In this document: piece after piece, positions 58,349-64,000 of the stretch | Layout: each line of letters opens with the position of its first letter | Position numbering within the stretch: the stretch's first letter is position 1 | From: Actinoplanes sp. L3-i22 | Lineage (GTDB): Bacteria > Actinomycetota > Actinomycetes > Mycobacteriales > Micromonosporaceae | NCBI RefSeq assembly: GCF_019704555.1 | Contig: NZ_AP024745.1 | Coordinates: 8,750,501-8,814,500, forward strand | Direction: 5' to 3' | DNA length: 64,000 nucleotides | Notes under the pieces: model-generated | Database searches by the model: none | Seen by the model: only the letters and a program-made list of their open reading frames with translations | Told to the model about the DNA's origin: nothing | Program-made: the position numbers and the translations under genes

Positions 58349-59832
58349 GGCGTACTCCTCAGCTCGCGTTTCAGGATCTTTCCGGCGGCGTTGCGGGGCA
58401 GCGCCGGCACGGCTCGGTACTGCTTGGGGACTTTGAAACCGGCCAGCCGTTCGCGCAGAAACGCCTCGAGTACGTCGGGCTCCAGGGGGCCCTGACCGAC
58501 CAGATATGCGACCACCCGTTCACCCCAGCGGTCGTCGGGCTCGCCGACCACCGCACACTCGGTGACCGACGGATGGGTGAGCAGGACCTCCTCGACGTCA
58601 CGCGGGTACACGTTCACCCCGCCCGTGATGATCACGTCCTTGACCCGGTCCACGATGGAGAGGAAGCCCTCCTCGTCCCGGATCACGATGTCGCCGGACG
58701 TCAGGAAGCCGTCCGCGGTGGTGCAGGCCGCGGTCGCCGCCGGGTTCCGGTGATAGCCGTTCATCAGGTACGGCGATCGGCTGAACAGCTCGCCCGGAAC
58801 GCCCGTCCCGACCGGCTCCCCGTCCGGGCCGACCACCCGCACCTGCGTCGCGAACCACGGATGCCCGACCGAGCCGGCCTTGCGCCGCGCGTCCGGCGGG
58901 CGCAGATTCGTGACCACGCCGGCCTCGGTGGAGCCGTAGAGCTCGTGCACGCCCACGCCGGGGAACGCCTCGAACACCCACTCCTTGAGCACCTTCGGCA
59001 GCGCCGCGGCATTGAAGTAGAGCGTGTCCAGGGTCGTTGATCGGGGTGGTTCGGGCATCGCGGCGCGAATCAACTGGGCGTGCGTCGGGACCAGGAAGAC
59101 CGACTGCGCGCCGTCCCGATCGATCATGTCGAGCAGCCGGTGCGGATCGAACGAGCGCAGCATGCTGACCGTGCCGCCGCAGTAGACCGACGCGTAGGCG
59201 AACGCGAACCCGGCCCCGTGATACATCGGCGCGACCGCGATCGTGCGGCGCCCCGGCCCCAGCCCCCACTCCAGCGCGGTGGCATAGAACGTCAGGCAGC
59301 GGGACCGGTGCGAGATCAGCACGCCCTTCGGATCCCCGGTGGTCCCGGCGGTGTAGGCGATGCAGAACGGGTCCCGCTCGTCCACCGCGATCCACGGATC
59401 CACGCTGCTCGCCGCGCCGAGCCAGGCCTCATAGGAAGACCCGATCAAAACCCGATTGAGGGGTACGTCGTCAACCGCCCCGGCCAGCGCCTCGTCCACC
59501 AGCACCGCCCGTGCCCCGGAATGCTCCAGGATGAACGCCACCTCGGGCGCGGTCAGCCGCGGATTGACCGGCACCAGCACCAGCCCGGCCTTGGCGATCC
59601 CGGCCGCGATCTCCGGATACTCCAGCCGGTTGCCGCAGAGCAGGGCGACCCGGTCGCCGTACCGAAGACCCTGCTGGAGCAGCCCACAGGCGACCCGGTT
59701 GGAACGTTCGTCGAGCGCCGCGTAGGTGAGCGTGCGGTCGCCGTCGCGCACGGCGATCACGTCCGGGGTCGCCCGGCCGAACTCCCGAATCCCGCCGGCG
59801 ATCGTCAGATCCGCCCCACCAGCCCGCAACAT
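58345..59832 (-). CDS. Acyl-CoA synthetase (AMP-forming)
   Basis: 495 residues from the ATG at 59832. The open frame continues to a TTG at 59868, but that stretch is the operator. AMP-binding motif YTAGTTGDPKGVL (about 156), ELYGSTEAG (about 291), the ADP hinge TSGDIVIRDEEGFLSIVDRVKDVIITGGVNVYPRDVEEVL and the C-terminal Lys in NAAGKILKREL. It activates a carboxylic acid with ATP and CoA. Substrate unknown; a side-chain acid or aromatic acid released by the ester hydrolases is possible. Likely leaderless, since no ribosome site is visible before the ATG. Confidence 0.92.
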   Translation of the reverse strand: MLRAGGADLTIAGGIREFGRATPDVIAVRDGDRTLTYAALDERSNRVACGLLQQGLRYGDRVALLCGNRLEYPEIAAGIAKAGLVLVPVNPRLTAPEVAFILEHSGARAVLVDEALAGAVDDVPLNRVLIGSSYEAWLGAASSVDPWIAVDERDPFCIAYTAGTTGDPKGVLISHRSRCLTFYATALEWGLGPGRRTIAVAPMYHGAGFAFAYASVYCGGTVSMLRSFDPHRLLDMIDRDGAQSVFLVPTHAQLIRAAMPEPPRSTTLDTLYFNAAALPKVLKEWVFEAFPGVGVHELYGSTEAGVVTNLRPPDARRKAGSVGHPWFATQVRVVGPDGEPVGTGVPGELFSRSPYLMNGYHRNPAATAACTTADGFLTSGDIVIRDEEGFLSIVDRVKDVIITGGVNVYPRDVEEVLLTHPSVTECAVVGEPDDRWGERVVAYLVGQGPLEPDVLEAFLRERLAGFKVPKQYRAVPALPRNAAGKILKRELRSTP

Positions 59833-59836
59833 GCCA

Positions 59837-59859
59837 GAATGGAAACACCGTTTCCATTC
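59837..59859. promoter_or_regulatory. Operator O9, the best palindrome in the window
   Basis: Ten-base arms GAATGGAAAC and GTTTCCATTC, perfectly symmetric, with ACC between. It contains the standard half-sites at 59840 and 59850. It lies five bases upstream of the acyl-CoA synthetase ATG. The core TGGAAAC / GTTTCCA is similar to known IclR-family operators. Confidence 0.8.
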
Positions 59860-60005
59860 GGCGCGCAAGAGCCCCGAACGTTTTCCACACCAGCGACTTG
59901 TCCACAGCCCCCCAACCCGATCATGAATCCCCAGGCCACAATTACGGCAGTGGAGGTGGCCCCCCTTGGTGAGGGCGGGTCATGTTCAGTTGGGGGGCCA
60001 ATCCG

Positions 60006-61025
60006 TCAAATGGCCTTAGGCGGGAAATTTCCGGCTCGACCGATTTGGGCCGGCACCTCGATGCCCAACTCCGAGCCGATCCACGATCCGGCCTCCGCTG
60101 CCACCGGCACCGAGACCCCGGTCCGCAAACCCGACCGGTTCAGCAGATACGCCAGGTCCTCCGTCGCGATGTTCCCGGTGGCGGCCGGCGCGAACGGGCA
60201 CCCCCCGATCCCGCCGACGCTGCTGTCGAGCGCGGTGAATCCCGCCGCCACAGCCGCCATCGCGTTCGCATACCCGGTGTTGCGCGTGTTGTGAAAATGC
60301 GCCCGAAGAGGCAGGCCCCCGCGCACTTCCGGGGCGCCCACCGCAGACGAACCGCCGCCCGCCGTAGACGAACCGCCGCCCGGCGCGAACGAACCAGCGC
60401 CCGCCGCAGACGAAATCGCCCCGCCGGCGTGCGCCTTGAACGGCGTCGTCTCGCGGACCGCGGCGGCCAGCTCGGTGACCTGCGGCGGGACGCCCACCCC
60501 GATGGTGTCGGCGAGGCACAGTTCGTCGATCGGGCCGGCCTCGTCGACGATCGCCCGCACCCGGGCCACCGGCACCTCCCCGCTGAACGGACACCCGAAC
60601 GCCGCCGCCACCGTCAATGTCACGAAAAATCCGGCATCTCGGGCTCGCGACGCAACCTCGCGAAACGCCGCGAGCGACGCCATCGTCGCCACCCCTTGAT
60701 TCCTACGGGAGAATTCATCGCTGGCCACCACCACATAGTTGATCTCGTCCGGCCGAGCGTCCCCGAGCGCCAGCGCCCGCTCCAGTCCCCGCCCGTTCAA
60801 CACCAGAGCGACATACCGAACCCCCTCCACCCGCGGCACTCCCCGCAACACCTCGGCGGCGTCCGCCATCTGCGGCACGAGATCGGGACGGGCGAACGCC
60901 GCCACCTCGATCCGGCGCAGCCCGGCCGCGATCACCCGCCGTACCAAATCGATCTTGACTGCCGCAGGCAGGATCTTCTTCTCGTTCTGCAGCCCGTCCC
61001 GGGGACCGACCTCGACGATCTCCAC
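60006..61025 (-). CDS. Hydroxymethylglutaryl-CoA lyase-like enzyme with repeat insert
   Basis: 339 residues from GTG at 61025 (VEIVEVGPRDGLQNE) with GGGGGT about seven bases upstream. HMG-CoA lyase motifs: VGPRDGLQNE, CLADTIGVG (about 160), the metal motif HFHNTRNTGYANA (about 232) and GGCPFAPAATGNIATEDL with the catalytic Cys (about 263). About 40 residues of Gly/Ser repeat (GGGSSTA type) are inserted just before the HFHNTR strand, where the family has a tight loop. It would cleave HMG-CoA or another 3-hydroxy-3-alkyl acyl-CoA. Divergent CoA transferase gene shares the operator. Confidence 0.9.
   Translation of the reverse strand: MEIVEVGPRDGLQNEKKILPAAVKIDLVRRVIAAGLRRIEVAAFARPDLVPQMADAAEVLRGVPRVEGVRYVALVLNGRGLERALALGDARPDEINYVVVASDEFSRRNQGVATMASLAAFREVASRARDAGFFVTLTVAAAFGCPFSGEVPVARVRAIVDEAGPIDELCLADTIGVGVPPQVTELAAAVRETTPFKAHAGGAISSAAGAGSFAPGGGSSTAGGGSSAVGAPEVRGGLPLRAHFHNTRNTGYANAMAAVAAGFTALDSSVGGIGGCPFAPAATGNIATEDLAYLLNRSGLRTGVSVPVAAEAGSWIGSELGIEVPAQIGRAGNFPPKAI
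60339..60422. repeat. 21-bp in-frame repeat in the HMG-CoA-lyase-like gene
   Basis: Four 21-bp units (60339-60359, 60360-60380, 60381-60401, 60402-60422) encode 7-residue GGGSSTA-type units. Same unit length as the aldehyde dehydrogenase insert at 20203 but a different sequence. Confidence 0.9.
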
Positions 61026-61037
61026 CCGACACCCCCT

Positions 61038-61064
61038 GTTCCGTCTAGCGAAACATCGTTTCAC
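61038..61064. promoter_or_regulatory. Operator array O10 between lyase and CoA transferase genes
   Basis: Half-sites at 61038 (GTTCCGT), 61048 (GCGAAAC) and 61058 (GTTTCAC), alternating and 10 bases apart, in the 56-base gap between divergent start codons (61025 and 61082). GATAGG at 61068-61073 may be the -10 of the rightward, probably leaderless gene. Confidence 0.72.
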
Positions 61065-61081
61065 ACGGATAGGGTGCTGTC

Positions 61082-62275
61082 ATGACCGCGCCACTCGCCG
61101 ACATTCGAGTCCTGGAAACCGGAACCCTGCTCGCCGGCCCGTTCTGCGGCCAGCTCCTCGGGGATTTCGGCGCCGAGGTGATCAAGCTGGAGGATCCGGG
61201 CCGCGGCGACCCGATGCGCCAGTGGGGGCGGGAGAAGCCGCACGGCCAGTCGCTGTGGTGGCCGGTCGTCGCGCGGAACAAGAAATCGGTCACCTGCAAC
61301 CTGCGCGAGCCGGAGGGGCAGGCCCTGGTCCGCCGCCTGGTCGAGCACGCGGACGTGCTGCTGGAGAACTTCCGGCCCGGCACGCTGGAGCGCTGGGGGT
61401 TGTCGTACGACGAGCTCGCGAGGATCAATCCGCGGCTGATCCTGGTCCGGGTGACCGGTTACGGTCAGACCGGGCCGTATGCGCCGCGCGCCGGCTTCGG
61501 CTCGATCGGCGAGGCGATGGGCGGCCTGCGGCACGTCACCGGCGAGGCGGACCGGCCGCCGTCGCGCAGCGGCATCTCGATCGGCGACTCGCTCGCCGCG
61601 ACCTATGCCGCGTTCGGCACGCTGGCCGCCCTGCACGCCCGGGAGCGCACCGGCCGCGGGCAGGTCGTCGACTCGGCGATCTACGAGGCGGTCCTGGCCA
61701 TGATGGAGTCGCTGATCCCGGAGTGGGACGTGGCGGGCTACCGCCGCGAGCGCACCGGCCCGATCCTGCCGAACGTCGCGCCGAGCAACGTGTACCCGAC
61801 CGCCGACGGCTCGGACGTGCTGATCGCGGCGAACCAGGACACCGTGTTCCGCCGCCTGACCGACGTGATGGGCCGGCCCGAGCTGGCCACCGATCCGCGG
61901 TATGCGACGCACGGCTCGCGCGGGCAGCACCAGGCCGAGCTGGACCGGCTGATCAGCGACTGGACGGCGACCGTCCCGTCCGGGAAGCTGCTCGCCCTGC
62001 TGCACGAGTCGGGCGTGCCGGCCGGCGGCATCTACACCGCCGAGGACATCCTGGCCGACCCGCACGTGCGGGCCCGCGAGGCCGTGATCACCGTCGACCA
62101 CCCCGAGCTCGGGCCGCTGAAGATGCAGAACGTCGCCCCGCGGCTCTCCGGGACCCCGGGCGCGGTGAAGTGGCCGGGGCCGGCGCTCGGCGCCAGCAAC
62201 GACGAGGTCTACCAGGGCATTCTCGGTCTGACCGGCGATGAGATGGCCGGCCTGCGCGAGCGCGGCATCATCTGA
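61082..62275 (+). CDS. Class III (CaiB/BaiF) CoA transferase (third paralogue)
   Basis: 397 residues. GTLLAGPFCGQLLGDFGAEVIKLEDPGRGDPMRQWG at the start, LLENFRPGTLERWGLSYDELARINPRLIL, and the catalytic Asp region SGISIGDSLAATYAAFG. Full-length family member. It pairs with the HMG-lyase-like gene through a shared operator and with the amidase gene downstream (stop and start overlap by one base). Confidence 0.93.
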   Translation: MTAPLADIRVLETGTLLAGPFCGQLLGDFGAEVIKLEDPGRGDPMRQWGREKPHGQSLWWPVVARNKKSVTCNLREPEGQALVRRLVEHADVLLENFRPGTLERWGLSYDELARINPRLILVRVTGYGQTGPYAPRAGFGSIGEAMGGLRHVTGEADRPPSRSGISIGDSLAATYAAFGTLAALHARERTGRGQVVDSAIYEAVLAMMESLIPEWDVAGYRRERTGPILPNVAPSNVYPTADGSDVLIAANQDTVFRRLTDVMGRPELATDPRYATHGSRGQHQAELDRLISDWTATVPSGKLLALLHESGVPAGGIYTAEDILADPHVRAREAVITVDHPELGPLKMQNVAPRLSGTPGAVKWPGPALGASNDEVYQGILGLTGDEMAGLRERGII

Positions 62276-62943
62276 TGACCGGGCTCGGCGAGGACTACGC
62301 GACCGCCGGGTTCGCCCGCCGGCTCGGCTGGGGAGACCGGCCGGCGGTGCTGCTCGTGGACCCGGCGGTCGCGTACACCCGGCCCGGTTCGCCGCTCTAC
62401 CTGGGCACCGGGGAGATCGCGGCGCAGGCGATGGCCGCGCTGGCCGCGTCGGCGCGGGCGGCCGGTGTCCCGGTGGTCTGGACCCGGGTCCACTTCGCGG
62501 ACGCGTCGTGCGCCGAGGCGCCGCTGTTCGCCGCGAAGGTGCCCGCGCTGAAGGCGTTCGCCGAGGGCAGCGCGCTGGCCGGTTTCGCGCCGCCGCTCTC
62601 CCCCGCGCCCGGCGAGACGGTCGTGGTCAAGCACTACGCGAGCGCGTTCGCCGGCACGTCGCTGGCCGCCTGGCTGACCTCGCACCGGATCGACACGCTG
62701 GTCATCGGCGGTTTCTCGACCAGCGGGTGCGTGCGGGCGTCGGCGCTCGACGCGCTGCAGCACGGCTTCCGGCCGATGGTCGTGCGCGAGGCATGCGCCG
62801 ATCGCGCGCCCGGCCCGCACGAGGCCAACCTGTTCGACCTGGACGCCAAGTATGCCGACGTCATCGCCCTCGACGAGGCGCTCACCGAGATCCCGCGCCG
62901 AGGACCAGATCAAGATCAAGACCATTCCGCCGTACGGCGATAG
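62275..62943 (+). CDS. Isochorismatase-family amidohydrolase (maleamate / N-carbamoylsarcosine amidase-like)
   Basis: 222 residues, ATG overlapping the previous stop by one base. Catalytic triad Asp in VLLVDPAVAYT (about 24), Lys in VVVKHYASAF (about 120) and Cys in GGFSTSGCVRASALDA (about 152). The long N-terminal loop and FSTSGCVRAS resemble N-carbamoylsarcosine amidase and maleamate amidase (NicF) more than nicotinamidase. It would release ammonia from a half-amide, which in the proposed pathway is an alkyl-maleamate made by the imidase. Confidence 0.9.
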   Translation: MTGLGEDYATAGFARRLGWGDRPAVLLVDPAVAYTRPGSPLYLGTGEIAAQAMAALAASARAAGVPVVWTRVHFADASCAEAPLFAAKVPALKAFAEGSALAGFAPPLSPAPGETVVVKHYASAFAGTSLAAWLTSHRIDTLVIGGFSTSGCVRASALDALQHGFRPMVVREACADRAPGPHEANLFDLDAKYADVIALDEALTEIPRRGPDQDQDHSAVRR

Positions 62944-63049
62944 CCCGCGCTTCTCCGAGCCGGGCGCGGTGCTGCGGCCGTACGTCGCCATGGTCTTGAT
63001 GGAAGCCGGCGCCCACGGCGAACCGTGCCGTGAGCGCCGGGTCTTCAGC

Positions 63050-64000
63050 CTAGGGAAGCGTGACGATCGTGCCGGCGGTGAGCAGCGACTGGTAGTAGGT
63101 GCCGCCGGGGTAGTTCGTCGCGGTGGTGGTCCCGGCGACCGTGTCGTTCGCCCAGGCCACCGCGAGGGTCTGCAGCGCGGTGACGTTGGCGGCCTTCGAC
63201 GCCCCGGCGGTCAGCGTGCAGAGGAAGTTCGTGCTGGAACCCTCGGCGTCGCAGTGGCTGCCGGTGGTCAGCCGGACCCCGAGGAACGGCCGGTTCAGCG
63301 TCGTGGTCAGCTCGACCGTGCCGCTGGCGTTGCTGTTGGCGGTGTAGGGCGGCGACGAGATCGTGTAGATCGGCAGCGTCGTGCCGCCGATCGCGGCCAG
63401 CCCGGTCGCCATGTTGGTGCCGGACGGGGACTTCACCGGGTCGAGCAGCTGCAGGAACCTGAGGTTGGCGAAGGCCGCCGGATAGGTCGTCCTGAGGATC
63501 CCGGCGACGTAGGTGACCGCCTCACCGCCGGCCGAGTGCCCGGCCAGGACGAGCGGGGCGGGCAGCGTGCTGCCGGTTCGCCCGGCCGTCGCCGCCGCGG
63601 ACGCGTAGCTCACCGCGAGCGGGCCGGCCGGGTTGCCGAACCAGGCGGCGACGTTCTTCAGGAAGGCCGGGTTGCTGCCGGTGTTGTTGACCGTGCAGCC
63701 GGAGCCGTTGGTCGACGGCAGGGTCGGCACGAACACCAGGAAGCCCGCGGCCTGGTACTTGCCGGCCAGCGCGGCCATGTTGCCCTTCGAGCGGGAGAAG
63801 CCGTGCTGCAGGTAGACCAGCGCCTTCGGGCTGGTCGCCGCCGGGAAGTACCAGTCGGCGGCCTGGTGGTTCGTGCTGCTGCCGCAGGCGACGTCGACGG
63901 TGTTGCTGACCACGGTGGCCGCCGCGGACGCTGGTGCTGGGACGCCCAGCAGGGCCGCCGCGGTCACGACGATCGCGGCGAGAAGACGGGACAGGGACAC
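63050..64000 (-). CDS. Secreted alpha/beta hydrolase (possibly truncated at window edge)
   Basis: 316 residues read from a GTG that is the last codon of the window; the true start may lie further right. Signal peptide RLLAAIVVTAAALLGVPAPASA. LVYLQHGFSRSKGNMAALAGKYQAAGFLVFVPTLPS, nucleophile elbow LVLAGHSAGGEA and a possible disulfide set of Cys (VDVACGSS, GSGCTV, HCDAEG, FLCTL). A secreted esterase or lipase. It might act on phytyl or other plant esters outside the cell, but nothing ties it to the operator-controlled genes. Confidence 0.82.
   Translation of the reverse strand: MSLSRLLAAIVVTAAALLGVPAPASAAATVVSNTVDVACGSSTNHQAADWYFPAATSPKALVYLQHGFSRSKGNMAALAGKYQAAGFLVFVPTLPSTNGSGCTVNNTGSNPAFLKNVAAWFGNPAGPLAVSYASAAATAGRTGSTLPAPLVLAGHSAGGEAVTYVAGILRTTYPAAFANLRFLQLLDPVKSPSGTNMATGLAAIGGTTLPIYTISSPPYTANSNASGTVELTTTLNRPFLGVRLTTGSHCDAEGSSTNFLCTLTAGASKAANVTALQTLAVAWANDTVAGTTTATNYPGGTYYQSLLTAGTIVTLP

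Noticed and set aside
1..64000. Genomic island or mobile element signs
   Set aside because: No transposase, integrase, tRNA or clear base-composition break was found, despite the accessory character of the catabolic genes.

Overview
The window is very GC-rich, uses GTG, TTG and ATG starts, and packs genes head-to-tail with four-base stop/start overlaps. It carries an F420-type (LLM) oxidoreductase, an IclR regulator, a sortase-type surface protein and many CoA-ester enzymes. Together these point to a high-GC actinomycete, most likely Micromonosporaceae (Actinoplanes-like). The genus is an inference. No rRNA, tRNA, CRISPR array or transposase was seen.

Layout. 1-2.7 kb: the end of a heterodimeric ABC exporter. 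2.8-4.9 kb: a serine hydrolase and an unknown protein separated by short tandem repeats. 5.2-15.1 kb: a leftward twelve-gene operon (hydratases, LLM oxidoreductase, class III CoA transferase, MmgE/PrpD, RidA-like, SCP2-type thiolase with a DUF35 partner, acyl-CoA dehydrogenase, CitE-like lyase). 15.2-16.8 kb: a membrane protein and an IclR regulator. 17-24.1 kb: a rightward operon (flavin reductase, acyl-CoA-dehydrogenase-fold enzyme, two aldehyde dehydrogenases, PEP-mutase/isocitrate-lyase family enzyme, FAD monooxygenase). 25-33.4 kb: a rightward operon (nitrilase-type hydrolase, red chlorophyll catabolite reductase homologue, chlorophyllase-like alpha/beta hydrolase, Rieske oxygenase, second reductase-like protein, unknown beta-rich protein, chlorophyll-b-reductase-like SDR, membrane protein, maleate-isomerase-family enzyme). 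33.5-35.6 kb: macro-domain protein and a proline-rich membrane protein. 35.7-44.8 kb: leftward surface and uptake operon (secreted beta-sandwich proteins, solute-binding protein, LivF, a LivH-LivM-LivG fusion, a sortase-anchored protein). 45-49.9 kb: MmgE/PrpD, cyclase-type amidohydrolase, CoA transferase, and a divergent hydantoinase/imidase-type amidohydrolase. 49.8-57.5 kb: mostly unrelated genes (acyl-CoA oxidase, chemoreceptor, ECF sigma factor with a probable regulator, TMEM175-type channel). 57.5-62.9 kb: bicupin, acyl-CoA synthetase, HMG-CoA-lyase-like enzyme, CoA transferase and isochorismatase-family amidase. 63-64 kb: a secreted alpha/beta hydrolase.

Main interpretation (hypothesis). 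The 25-33 kb operon combines homologues of several plant chlorophyll-breakdown enzymes: a Rieske oxygenase like PaO, RCCR, an SDR like NOL/NYC1 and a chlorophyllase-like hydrolase. Around it lie an imidase-type amidohydrolase, an amidase, a maleate-isomerase-like enzyme, three CoA transferases, MaoC hydratases and three kinds of C-C lyase. These are the enzyme types needed if the tetrapyrrole is broken to alkyl-maleimides and then to central metabolites.

These operons appear co-regulated. At seven intergenic regions there are arrays of a 7-base half-site (GTTTCSC or its complement GSGAAAC) in alternating orientation with 10-base spacing, including next to the iclR gene itself. A second striking property is repeated in-frame minisatellite growth inside catabolic genes and at gene junctions.
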